NCBI GenBank assembly: GCA_032718475.1
Contig: JAUCBJ010001697.1
Coordinates: 1 to 46,968, forward strand
Direction: 5' to 3'
DNA: 46,968 nucleotides
Source of the DNA: Nemertoderma westbladi
Taxonomy: Eukaryota; Xenacoelomorpha; Nemertodermatida; Nemertodermatidae
Shown here: positions 1-39,779 of the stretch, in pieces
Numbering within the stretch: position 1 is the stretch's first letter
Layout: each line of letters opens with the position of its first letter
Translations under genes and position numbers: made by a program
The notes under the pieces: generated by a model
Told to the model about the DNA's origin: nothing
Seen by the model: the letters and a program-made list of their open reading frames with translations, nothing else
Database searches by the model: none

Positions 1-698
1 AAAATGCCGGTCATTTTAATAAATCAAATTTTTTTATTACAGTATGTTAACCATTAACAATATTTCTTTGAAGCATGGTATGGTTTAATGGGGAATGAAA
101 TATATTATTTAATTGAATTATTGACATAGGGATGTGATTGTTTTTGTACCATATTCCACATTGACATTCTGTTCATGTCACAGGAGGTCTTCCTGCATGA
201 ATACTGTAGTATTAATAATTACACGTAGACTACCTAATTAAAGTTTACTCGAAAAACATAAAAAAAAATTAGCAAAACACATACTTTCTGCACCAAATAA
301 TTTACTCATTGTCCAAATAACATACAAGCTAACCAAAAAAAAATAACAAATGAACAAAATACATACTTTTCGCACCAACTAATTTACTCGTTTGATGACC
401 AAAAATAATACATCTGAACGAATGTTATAAATTCGACCCAAAATTTAAAACATCAGCCCCAAAACACATTTCATGAATTTCATCGTTACGGTATTACATT
501 TCGCATGACTTTTCCCAGATAAAGTGTTAGCTGGTGTTTCGAAGATGACTTAAATGAACTTTAATTTGTGGAGCATAGTAAGACAAATTATCAGAGAACA
601 TATTGGTTTCGTTAGTTTTATTCAATTTGCCCCGGATTTATTATTTTTAATATCGCAAACTACTACTAGTATCGGCATGCTGCATTGCAGCTGCATTT
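1..698. other. AT-rich intergenic DNA, no gene seen
   Basis: No convincing coding exon was found on either strand. The stretch has an imperfect tandem duplication: a motif beginning ACATACTTT and ending AATTTACTC occurs near 279 and again near 361, a spacing of about 82 bp. A short CGTTACGG motif near 485 recurs at about 2628, 2795 and 2820. This suggests the LINE at 699-2640 may have landed inside an older dispersed repeat. Confidence 0.5.
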
Positions 699-2640
699 TT
701 AAGAATGCTGTGCCGGCTTGTCGACAAAATTGCGCCGCCACAACTCCCTATCACCCATGACATTTGCTAGATTATCCTCATCTTCAAGGCCAGTGTCCTT
801 TAAGATGCGTCTCAAGAAAGTCATGGGCTGTCCACCATGCTTATTCACTCCATGAGCCTGCCAAAGTACAAGATTATGCACTGGCTGGTCAACACGGCGA
901 AAGCAATGTCCTGCAAAGCGGAGGCGATTTTGTTCTAGTGTCAAGCTTGGGGGAACCAATGAGACACCTCCAATGTTATATAGTGTCTGGTTGAAGATGT
1001 GTGCTTTGTACTTGACACAATGAACCCGGCGTAGCATTCTTGTGAATGTGCCATCCAGAGATTTGGTGTCCTCTGCATTTAGAGCCCAGCATGGACTCCC
1101 ATAGCGTATTACTGGAACTACTGCTGCTCTAAATAATCGGACCTTAAGTTTCCGATTAATTCTCGGTGACTTCCAAATCCTGGAAAGCCTATTCAAGGAT
1201 GCCCATGCCTTTTCCTTACGTATTCGAAGGTCCTCACCTGACTTCCGGATCCATGATCCTAGGTAACATAAGTCGTCCACATGCTCAAGCATACCATCCT
1301 TTGAGCTTATGCTCATCCGATCAGAGACTTGCTGAGAACTTTCAAAGTTAACTGTCAAAATTTTGGTCTTTCTGGCGTTAATCAAAAGACCAACACTAGA
1401 AGCAGCATGTTCTAATGAGATGAGGAAGTCAACAAAGATAACAGCCAGATGCCTGTCTTTCTTATTTGATAACTCTTCAATTATCCTTCTAAGTGCCAAA
1501 ATGGGCTCCATGGTCCCAGAATCTTTACGGAACCCATTCTGATTTCCACGGAGCAGTCTCTCAATGGGATCCCTGATGCGATTTAATAGAATTCTATTGT
1601 ATAACTTTGCAGCAATCGAGATCAATGAGATTCCCCGAAAAGAACCATAGAGTGTTAGGTTGCCCTTCTTGGGATACTGGCACCAACTTATTTGTTTTCA
1701 TTTCTTGTGGGACTCTTGTTGTTCTGTACATGTCTACTATGATGGGATAGATGAGCTTTAAACACTCAGGTATTTTAAAGACCTCAGGGGGTACACCATC
1801 TACTCCACTCGCACGATTGGTCTTTGCAGCAGCCTTCACTTCTGCAAAGGATATATCGCCAATGGGAATATCTGGGAGTACAGACTCAAACACTTTTACT
1901 TCTATAAAGTTATCTGGCAATACCCTGTCATTATTGAGGAGCTTTTCAAAGTGGGCCTTCCAACCATTGAGGCGATCGGCTGGTGATTCAGCCTTAACCT
2001 CGGTGGTTGGTTGGTTTTTCCGCCCAGTACGCAAGTTGATCGATTTCCAGGCCTGGGATGATTGCCTGCTGTCGTCAGCATCATTGATGGCATCAACCTG
2101 TTGGTTTTTTTAGCTCCTGTAGATTAACAGAGTACTGCCTGTTCAGGGACCTAGATGCAGCCTTAACTTCATTCTTGGCCGCTGTAGTCTGTTTGAGTCG
2201 GGACTCTTTCTACGCCTTATATAGGTCATTTCGGAACTTCTGGATTTTGTTGTCAGTCCAGGGGGCCCTTTTCCTGTTTCGAGGGTATACAGGAACTGTT
2301 TCTGCAGCTGCTAACTTAACTGTTTCTGTGAAGGCAGTATAGCCCTCACAGTGATCTGCCGCCTCAGAGGCAAGAACCTCATACCTGTTGCTCAGCTGTA
2401 GTGTGAAGCTGGATCTCACACTTGGCAGTTGCAACAGAGAGGATCAGTCATGCCGCGGCAAAGCAGATTGCGTTGCTCTGCTAGCACGCAGAATAAGTCT
2501 TACCTTGGCCACAATAAGGCGGTGATCACTGGAGAAGGGTCAAAGTGTAAATGCATTACAGTCTTGTATAGAGCTCCTGTACTTCCTACGAAACAGAATA
2601 TGGTCTATGGTCTATCGCAAACACTACGTTACGGAAATAC
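699..2640 (-). pseudogene. Decayed non-LTR (LINE) retrotransposon, endonuclease C-terminus plus reverse transcriptase
   Basis: Reading right to left on the minus strand, about 2610-2450 encodes the end of an APE-type endonuclease: an IDHILFRRK stretch and the SDHRLIVAKVRL signature. A linker follows (WTDNKIQKFRNDLYKA, near 2250-2210). Next come the reverse-transcriptase fingers (ASGVDGVPPEVFK, near 1800). The RT palm and thumb with a C-terminal YLGSWIRK and RLRFAGHC region run from 1625 to 699. The style is RTE-like. The copy is dead. The 5' part of the endonuclease is missing, there are stops near 2440, and there is a frameshift near 1677 just after LVPV. An internal in-frame deletion near 1421 joins the FVDF motif to sequence just after the expected FADD catalytic motif, so the active site is absent. 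I see no full-length ORF and expect no function. Confidence 0.85.
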
Positions 2641-2898
2641 ACAATAAAGACAAGGCTTTTTTAATTCCGGCGATTATTGAGTTTTTAATTTTAACTAAAC
2701 ATATTGCGCATAAGTAGGCTAGAGATGTTCAAAATGCCCGCCATGGTAAAGATTAAGCATATTTAGCAATAATTTTGTGTTACGGCTTTATTGGTGTCGT
2801 TACGGAATTACAAACCAGATCGTTACGGAATTTCGTGCGAATTTGCGAAGTTATTGAACTGGGATAATTGTCATCGTGATATACATACAACACCATGG

Positions 2899-3407
2899 TC
2901 CGGAATATAGTGCCATAATTCAATGACACCACCCCCCCCCCCCCCCGTCAATTTTTCTACAAGTCTTAATGAGATTGATTGAAATTTGAAACAGAGAGGA
3001 TTTCATTTCCCGACCACTTAGTGGGAGAGCCGGAATTTTTATTTTGGCTTGTAATCTATAGCTACTGTACTTAAGCGTTTAAAAAAAAGAGTCGCCGGCG
3101 ATATTGCACCAGTTACACTGCAGCTACTTCCCAACCAAATTTAAATGTTTTTACATCCTTGGAATCCTTGCACAGCCAGCTTTACATCAGCACCAACAAA
3201 TCACTTTAAGGTTGAAGAATAACTGCGGTGGAACTGGTGCAATATCGGCGGAGACACTTTTTTTTATCGCTTATAGGTAAAGATTGAAAGCAAGAATAAA
3301 AATGATGGCTCTTCATCTCATTTATCATTACGATTTGTATAAATATTTGGTGGGAAGGGGGGGGGGGGGGGGTCGTTTCATTGAATTACCACATTATATT
3401 CCGCACA
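2899..3407. mobile_element. Foldback / MITE-like element with long inverted arms and C/G tracts
   Basis: The two ends are inverted copies: CCGGAATATAGTG then ATAATTCAATG at the left, and the reverse complement of a near-identical stretch at 3375-3407. Each arm carries a C or G homopolymer (about 2929-2946 and 3358-3372) just inside the tip. The arms continue inward: a block with GATATTGCACCAG at 3099-3112 matches, inverted, CTGGTGCAATATC at 3235-3247. The whole element can therefore fold on itself. No coding capacity is visible. It shares TTTTTCTACAA and TTGAAATTTGAAACAGA blocks with the larger foldback element starting near 41546, so both belong to one family. Confidence 0.65.
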
Positions 3408-3454
3408 CATGTTCTATTAAAATGGTAATTTAATACAATACTTTGAATGCCAAT

Positions 3455-6400
3455 GTTAGAGGTAACGACACTAACGTCTCTCACTGTACCAGTCCACAAC
3501 AACACTAACGTTTCTCAATGTTCCAGTCTACACCAACACTAACGTCTCGAAGTAAGTGTACCAGTCTACACCAACACTAACGTCTCGAAGTGTACCAGTC
3601 TACACCAACACTAATGTCTCGCAGTGTACCAGTCTACACCAACACTAACGTCTCTCAGTGTACCAGTCTACACCAACACTAATGTCGAAGTGTACCAGTC
3701 TACTCCAACATTAACGTATCGCATTGTACCAGTCTACACCAACACTAACGTCTCGCAGTGTACCAGTCTACACCAACATTAACGTATCGCATTGTACCAG
3801 TCTACACCAACACTAACGTCTCACAGTGTACAAGTCTACACCAACACTAACGTCTCTCAGTCTACCAGTCTACACCAACACTAATGTCTCGCAGTGTACC
3901 AGTCTACACCAACATTAACGTCTCGCATTGTACCAGTCTACACCAACACTAACGTCTCGCAGTGTACCAGTCTACACCAACACTAACGTCTCTCAGTGTA
4001 CCAGTCTACACAAACACTAACGTCTCGAAGTGTACCAGTCTACTCCAACATTAACGTATCGCATGTACCAGTCTACACCAACACTAACGTCTCGCAGTGT
4101 ACCAGTCTACACCAACATTAACGTATCGCATTGCACCAGTCTACACCAACACTAACGTCTCACAGTGTACCAGTCTACACCAACACTAACGTCTCGCAGT
4201 GTACCAGTCTACACCAACACTAACGTCTCGCAGTGTACCAGTCTACACCAACACTAACGTCTCACAGTGTACCAGTCTACACCAACACTAACGTCTCTCA
4301 ATGTACCAGTCTACACCAACACTAATGTCTCGAAGTGTACCAGTCTACACCAACACTAATCGCAGTGTAACAGTCTACACCAACACTAACGTCTCGCAGT
4401 GTACCAGTCTACACCAACACTAAAGTCTCGCATTGTACCAGTCTACACCAACACCAATTACTATTAACATTGAATTACCACATTATATTCCGCACACATG
4501 TTCTATTAAAATGGTAATTTAATACAATACTTTGAATGCCAATGTTAGAGGTAACGACACTAACGTCTCTCACTGTACCAGTCCACAACAACTCTAACGT
4601 TTCTCAATGTTCCAGTCTACACCAACACTAACGTCTCGAAGTGTACCAGTCTACTCCAACATTAACGTATCGCATGTACCAGTCTACACCAACACTAACG
4701 TCTCGAAGTGTACCAGTCTACTCCAACATTAACGTATCGCATGTACCAGTCTACACCAACACTAACGTCTCGCAGTGTACCAGTCTACACCAACATTAAC
4801 GTATCGCATTGTACCAATCTACACCACCACTAACGTCTCGCAGTGTACCAGTCTACACCAACACTAACGTCTCGAAGTGTACCAGTCTACTCCAACATTA
4901 ACGTATCGCATGTACCAGTCTACACCAACACTAACGTCTCGCAGTGTACCAGTCTACACCAACATTAACGTATCGCATTGTACCAATCTACACCACCACT
5001 AACGTATCGCATGTACCAGTCTACACCAACACTAACGTCTCGAAGTGTACCAGTCTACACCAACATTAACGTATCGCATTGTACCAATCTACACCACCAC
5101 TAACGTCTCGCAGTGTACCAGTCTACACCAACACTAACGTCTCGAAGTGTACCAGTCTACTCCAACATTAACGTATCGCATGTACCAGTCTACACCAACA
5201 CTAATGTCTCGCAGTGTACCAGTCTACACCAACACTAACGTCTCTCAGTGTACCAGTCTACACCAACACTAATGTCTCGAAGTGTACCAGTCTACACCAT
5301 CATTAACGTATCGCATTGTACCAGTCTACACCAACACTAACGTCTCGCAGTGTACCAGTCTACACCAACATTAACGTATCGCATTGCACCAGTCTACACC
5401 AACACTAACGTCTCACAGTGTACCAGTCTACACCAACACTAACGTCTCTCAATGTACCAGTCTACACCAACATTAAAGTATCGCATTGTACCAGTCTACA
5501 CAACACTAACGCCTCGCAGTGTACCAGCCTACTCCAACACTAACGTCTCGCATTGTACCAGTCTACACCAACACTAACGTCTCGCAGTGTACCAGTCTAC
5601 ACCAACACTAACGTCTCTCAGTGTACCAGTCTAGACAAACACTAATGTCTCGCAGTGTACCAGTCTACACCAACATAAACGTATCGCATTGTACCAGTCT
5701 ACACCAACACTAACGTCTCTCAGTGTACCAGTCTACACCAACACTAATGTCTCGCAGTGTACCAGTCTACACCAACACTAACGTCTCTCAGTGTACCAGT
5801 CTACACCAACACTAATGTCGAAGTGTACCAGTCTACTCCAACATTAACGTATCGCATTGTACCAGTCTACACCAACACTAACGTCTCGCAGTGTACCAGT
5901 CTACACCAACATTAACGTATCGCATTGTACCAGTCTACACCAACACTAACGTCTCACAGTGTACAAGTCTACACCAACACTGTCGTCTCTCAGTCTACCA
6001 GTCTACACCAACACTAATGTCTCGCAGTGTACCAGTCTACACCAACACTAACGTCTCGCATTGTACCAGTCTACACCAACACTAACGTCTCGCAGTGTAC
6101 CAGTCTACACCAACACTAACGTCTCTCAGTGTACCAGTCTACACAAACACTAACGTCTCGAAGTGTACCAGTCTACTCCAACATTAACGTATCGCATGTA
6201 CCAGTCTACACCAACACTAACGTCTCGCAGTGTACCAGTCTACACCAACATTAACGTATCGCATTGCACCAGTCTACACCAACACTAACGTCGCACAGTG
6301 TACCAGTCTACACCAACACTAACGTCTCTCAATGTACCAGTCTACACCAACACTAATATCTCGCAGTGTACCAGTCTACACCAACACTAATCGCAGTGTA

Positions 6401-6965
6401 ACAGTCTACACCAACACTAACGTCTCGCAGTGTACCAGTCTACACCAACACTAATGTCTCGCAGTGTACCAGTCTACACCAACACTAACGTCTCACAGTG
6501 TACCAGTCTACACCAACACTAACGTCTCTCAATGTACCAGTCTACACCAACACTAATGTCTCGCAGTGTACCAGTCTACACCAACACTAATCGCAGTGTA
6601 ACAGTCTACACCAACACTAACGTCTCGCAGTGTACCAGTCTACACCAACACTAAAGTCTCGCATTGTACCAGTCTACACCAACACCAACGTCTCGCAGTG
6701 TACCAGTCTACACCAACACTAACGTCTCTCAGTGTACCAGTCTACACCAACACTAACGTCTCTCAGTGTACCAGTCTACTCCAACACTAACGTCTCTCAG
6801 TGTACCAGCCTACACCAACACTAAAGTCTCGCGGTGTACCAGTCTACACCAACACTAACGTCTCTCAGTGTACCAGCCTACACCAACACTAAAGTCTCGC
6901 GGTGTACCAGTCTACACCAACACTAACGTCTCGCAGTGTACCAGTCTACACCAACACTAACGTCT
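3455..6965. repeat. 34-bp minisatellite array, about 100 copies
   Basis: A 34-bp unit containing CCAGTCTACACCAACACTAA followed by a variable CGTCTCGCAGTGTA is repeated across 3.5 kb. Two unit types (CGTCTCGCAGTGTA and CGTATCGCATTGTA) often alternate, giving a 68-bp higher-order pattern. At 4471-4590 the array is interrupted by a second copy of the non-repeat sequence at 3382-3500, which includes the tip of the neighbouring foldback element. The array therefore grew partly by a larger duplication of about 1089 bp, close to 32 units. Short open frames inside it are by-products of the periodicity. Confidence 0.95.
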
Positions 6966-7549
6966 TACATATCAAATTGCCACAAAAGGAAAATAATTGC
7001 GTATTGCCCAGCGGTTAGAGGAAGATAATTTAAAATTTGAATGTCACATGTTGAGTAGTTTAAAAGCTATTTTAAAAAATGTCATGTTTTCGTTGCGGAA
7101 TTACGAAATTTGCAATAGCGTTTTGTTATTTTTTCAAACGAAGTTGATTGATCTCGAGGAATCCAAAATTAATTTATTTATTAAGCACAACCGAGGTTGA
7201 ACCATCACTCACGCAGGCAAATAAACCTAGGATTAATGTTATTTATAATCACTCAATCCCTTAATTGTAGGCAAAATTCGCACAGAGATTTTAGAAAAAA
7301 TGTTAAAAAATGTACAGTCAATTTCAACTGGAAAGTAGGAGCCCACACATAACGGAATTTGCTTCCAATTTCTCATTTCAGATACTTTAGGATATTAGGC
7401 ATGAGATCCAAACATTAAAAAGATTATCTGCGAAGGTTTTTTTCTGAGCTCATATGTCCGTTTATTCGTGAAATTCATGATTTACTACACTAAAACATAT
7501 AAATCTAACAACAATAGTCAGAAATGATATTTATTTCCATAGAGTCGGC
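6966..7549. other. AT-rich spacer between minisatellite and DDX46 promoter region, no gene seen
   Basis: The stretch after the minisatellite is AT-rich and contains a short open frame (6997-7200) with no recognisable domain. A TTGCGGAATTACG motif near 7094 resembles the CGTTACGGAATT motif upstream at 2795-2835, so the DNA is probably old repeat. Confidence 0.4.
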
Positions 7550-7723
7550 TTTTTCTAACATAAACAATAAACGATGTTTTTACCAATAGAGAAAAAGGAG
7601 CAGGTTACAGAGACAGCTTTTTTTAACCAAAACAATATACGATGTTGTTACCAATTGAGGGAGAGGAGCAGGTTACAGAGACGTATTTTTCTAATCAAAA
7701 CAATAACCTTTGATGTTGTTAAC
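7550..7723. repeat. Three tandem ~67-bp units of a dispersed repeat
   Basis: Each unit runs from TTTTTCTAA through an AACAATA core, a GATGTTGTTACCAAT-like stretch and GAGCAGGTTACAGAGAC. The third unit is partial. The same composite motif occurs as a single diverged unit at about 21535-21600, and again inside the compound element at about 45445-45510. This makes it a dispersed family rather than a purely local duplication. Confidence 0.6.
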
Positions 7724-7830
7724 AATATCGAATATAAAAATATGATAGCCCTCTCCATAGCGAATAAATCTTATACCACCCTGGTAGCACAGTTGTCTAG
7801 GGACAAGTCTAGAGCTTTGCTAAACATAAA

Positions 7831-7900
7831 CAAGCCAATAGGAAGACTCCAGAGGATTCCTTTGCTGGGGAGTTAAAATTTGCTATTTTGATTGGTTGAT
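7831..7900 (+). promoter_or_regulatory. Candidate DDX46 promoter segment with paired CCAAT boxes
   Basis: A CCAAT box at 7835-7839 and an inverted one (ATTGG) at 7891-7895 lie 56 bp apart, about 310-370 bp upstream of the DDX46 start codon. Paired, oppositely oriented CCAAT boxes are typical of NF-Y-regulated housekeeping promoters. No transcription start can be read from the sequence, and a TATATAA at about 8189 is too close to the ATG to be its TATA box unless the leader is very short. Confidence 0.35.
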
Positions 7901-8205
7901 GATGCATTATGCATATGCATGCCAGGGTTTCCTGCTTATTTATGCTGTTATGTGTCAGTCAGTACCTGAGCCGTGGTAGGCCTACTTCAACTTCAGTAGT
8001 ACAGTACAGCAGTAGGCCTACTGCATTAGTATAACAGGTATATAGTACCGGTACCGGTACTTCAGTCTGCCAGTGCTTAGCTCATTAGTTAGTCGGTTAC
8101 TTACGGTACGGGTACCTGGGTTGGGTACTGCCTGATTACAGGATTAAACTTATCAGCTTATGTACTGATACTGAACTCTGAAACTGAAAATATATAAACA
8201 GCAAA

Positions 8206-36193
<27,988 letters not shown>

Positions 36194-36961
36194 TTGTTAT
36201 GTGGATGTTGCTTTCGTATTGTAAGTCGTCATAATGAGAATATTAAAACAGATCGATTTAAAACATTATTACTTATTAGCCCAAAGCACTGGGTTCTTTC
36301 CAATGCCGGAAACGCAATGCAAATTGATCATTATCGGAACTTAGAACTTATGTTTCAGTTTTAAATATTATTTGAAAATATTCTTCAACAATAACATTGT
36401 GCAGATTTCCTACTAAACCTCCCATTATGATTACATGGGGCGAGCCTCTTAAAGTTCGAAGACGATCTGATACCGGTTATCATTACGGTATCTCTTTCTT
36501 TTCTTCCTCTGTAAATCTAACTTTCTATTTATACCCATTTAATGTTACTATTTATCCACTTTAAGAAACTTAGCACTGGGAAGACAAATCTATATCAATT
36601 ATTAAAAGGTGCCTCTATAATAGTCCCTCCCAATTCCCAATTAGGCATTGCCTTAATGAATGCGCCATGTTGAAATACTCAGCTGTAATGATTAACTATT
36701 TGCGTTATTATGTGAAAAGTAGCACTTTTATTAAACATGAGTGAAATCATGGGTGATATGGTGTTGTGGCACAGCATTCTTATATTATGTATATAAAAAT
36801 ATTGAATGCATCAAGCCGATAGTAGACTTGAATCATAAATACAGAGCCAACATATTTAACAAAAGGTTACATACATGTTGGGTTCATGATGAGTGAACAT
36901 TGATCGTGTAATATAAACTAAATTAAAAGTCGGGCTCTCCTCCACTTCCTTACCCAATGGA
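36194..36961 (+). other. DDX46 3' UTR and intergenic DNA, no further gene seen
   Basis: AT-rich. GGGGCGAGCC at 36437 resembles the tip of the 26818 and 31555 TIR family and may be a truncated end. No coding exon recognised. Confidence 0.4.
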
Positions 36962-37575
36962 ATTGTTGTTGTTATAATATATTATTGGGGCGGCTTTCTC
37001 TTGGTAGCATTTATATGTAATCCAACCTCCTTAGCAGCCCTCTCCACTTTATTTAGTAGAAGCTGAGCATCTGCTAGCGTATTAGAGAGCAGGGCGATGT
37101 CATCCGCAAAGTCGGTGCCTGTGACTGTAGTTGCCGGATATCTACTACTTCTGCGTTCTTGTAGTGTGAATCCCAGATCTTCACCCTTTGTAGCCGTCCT
37201 CATTGCGTAATCCAGCACGATTACAAATAGTAATGGTGCCAATGTGTCACCTTGCAGTACGCCAGCCAGGATTGAGAAGAACTCAGTTTCACCATCTGGT
37301 GAGAGTACCTGCGCTTCTGTGTCACAATATAACAATCCAATGCCAGCAACAATTACTTCTGGTATTCCATAAGCTCTTAGGATTTCCAGCATTTTCCCTC
37401 TATGGATGGAATCGAATGCTTTCTTGAAGTCCTCCAAATGTCAGGACAGCGGCGAGATTCTTTGACTTAATTCCTTCAATCAGTCTCCGTAGCGCAAGTA
37501 TTTGAGCTATTGTTGATCTACTTGGTCGAAATCCGTTTTGGCTCTTACACAGCAGTTTCTCTATGAGAGGCCTAA
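36962..37575 (-). pseudogene. LINE reverse-transcriptase fragment with microsatellite tail
   Basis: On the minus strand, about 37570-37440 encodes RSTIAQILALRRLIEGI and the start of the palm (AAVLTF). A one-base insertion near 37436 shifts the frame. 37437-36982 then encodes EDFKKAFDSIHRGKMLEILR, GVLQGDTLAPLLFVIVLDYA and the catalytic TDFADDIALLSN, ending HINATK. The usual thumb and C-terminal region is missing. The sequence passes directly into an ATAATATATTATAACAACAA tail at about 36984-36962. The style is similar to the LINE at 699-2640, but this copy keeps the FADD motif that one lacks. It is truncated at both ends and frameshifted, so it is dead. Confidence 0.85.
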
Positions 37576-37726
37576 TTTAGTAGGCCCTATATAATTTATT
37601 AGTGTTTATGTCCTGAATATAATTTTCATTTTGTTTCACAAAGCTAATCTGGAAAACAAATCTAAAACATGTCTGTCTTGTGTTTATTATAACTTTTTGT
37701 TGGGAACAGATTTTGCAAAGTCGGCA

Positions 37727-37810
37727 ATGACGTCCATATGGGATCGAACTGGTGACCTCCGGGTTGGAAGTCTGACGCTCTAACCATTCAGCTAGCGGCT
37801 TAGGTAAAAG
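37727..37810 (-). repeat. tRNA-Gly(UCC)-like SINE head or tRNA pseudogene
   Basis: Minus strand: GCCGCTAGCTGAATGGTTAG (A-box-like), a CTTCCAA anticodon loop as in tRNA-Gly(UCC), then AGTTCGATCCC (B-box). The anticodon stem does not pair and no matching acceptor stem closes, so it is not an intact tRNA gene. It is most likely the head of a SINE continuing to about 37600. Confidence 0.6.
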
Positions 37811-37929
37811 ATAGACCTGGAAATACTATCTGATACCTTGTATGTCCGCAATTTACCTCCCCGTGGCCTCCCATCGGTGTCAATACCATAATATGCTGCC
37901 ACTGTGCTCAATCCGAATATAATAATATG

Positions 37930-39779
37930 AAACCACTCATTCACCCATAGCATACCAACTCATTCACCCATAACATACCAACTCATTCACCCATAACATA
38001 CCAACTCATTCACCCATAACATACCAACTCATTCACCCATAACATACCAACTCATTCACCCATAGCATACCAACTCATTCACCCATAACATACCAACTCA
38101 TTCACCCATAACATACCAACTCATTCACCCATAACATACCAACTCGTTCACCCATAACATACCAACTCATTCACCCATAACATACCAACTCATTCACCCA
38201 TAACATACCAACTCATTCACCCATAACATACCAACTCATTCACCCATAACATACCAACTCATTCACCCATAACATACCAACTCATTCACCCATAACATAC
38301 CAACTCATTCACCCATAGCATACCAACTCATTCGCCCATAACATACCAACTCATTCACCCATAACATACCAACGCGTTCACCCATAACATACCAACTCAT
38401 TCACCCATAACATACCAACTCATTCACCCATAACATACCAACTCATTCACCCATAACATACCAACTCGTTCACCCATAACATACCAACTCATTCACCCAT
38501 AACATACCAACTCATTCACCCATAACATACCAACTCATTCACCCATAACATACCAACTCATTCACCCATATCATACCAACTCATTCACCCATAACATACC
38601 AACTCATTCACCCATAACATACCAACTCATTCACCCATAACATACCAACTCATTCACCCATAACATACCAACTCATTCACCCATAACATACCAACTCATT
38701 CACCCATAACATACCAACTCATTCATCCATAACATACCAACTTATTCACCCATAGCATACCAACTCATTCGCCCATAACATACCAACTCATTCACCCATA
38801 ACATACCAACTCGTTCACCCATAACATACCAACTCATTCACCCATAACATACCAACTCATTCACCCATAGCATACCAACTCATTCACCCATAACATACCA
38901 ACTCATTCACCCATAACATACCAACTCATTCACCCATAACATACCAACTCATTCACCCATAACATACCAACTCATTCACCCATAACATACCAACTCATTC
39001 ACCCATAACATACCAACTCATTCACCCATAACATACCAACTCATTCACCCATAACATACCAACTCATTCACCCATAACATACCAACTCATTCACCCATAA
39101 CATACCAACTCATTCACCCATAGCATACCAACTCATTCACCCATAACATACCAACTCATTCACCCATAACATACCAACTCATTCACCCATAGCATACCAA
39201 CTCATTCACCCATAACATACCAACTCATTCACCCATAACATACCAACTCATTCACCCATAACATACCAACTCATTCACCCATAACATACCAACTCATTCA
39301 CCCATAACATACCAACTCATTCACCCATAACATACCAACTCATTCACCCATAACATACCAACTCATTCACCCATAACATACCAACTCATTCACCCATAAC
39401 ATACCTCAACTCATTCACCCATAACATACCTCAACTCATTCACCCATAACATACCAACTCATTCACCCATAACATACCAACTCATTCACCCATAACATAC
39501 CAACTCATTCACCCATAACATACCAACTCATTCACCCATAACATACCAACTCATTCACCCATAACATACCAACTCATTCACCCATAACATACCAACTCAT
39601 TCACCCATAACATACCAACTCATTCACCCATAACATACCAACTCATTCACCCATAACATACCAACTCATTCACCCATAACATACCAACTCATTCACCCAT
39701 AACATACCAACTCATTCACCCATAACATACCAACTCATTCACCCATAACATACCAACTCATTCACCCATAACATACCAA
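37930..39779. repeat. 23-bp satellite array, about 80 copies
   Basis: The 23-bp unit ACCAACTCATTCACCCATAA plus CAT is repeated with very little variation (mainly CATAGC for CATAAC and CTCGTT for CTCATT). Two units at about 39400-39435 have a 2-bp TC insertion. A block near 38330-38400 is repeated near 38745-38815 with the same variants, showing block duplication. Confidence 0.95.

Noticed and set aside
5891-6085. Open frame in the 34-bp minisatellite
   Set aside because: It appears only where small length variants keep a frame open; no start context or domain.
3455-6965. Possible CRISPR array because of regular direct repeats
   Set aside because: Units abut with no unique spacers, and the genome is eukaryotic; the same holds for the 23-, 27-, 36- and 40-bp arrays.
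37727-37810. Intact tRNA-Gly gene
   Set aside because: A- and B-box-like sequences and a UCC-type loop exist, but the anticodon and acceptor stems do not pair.
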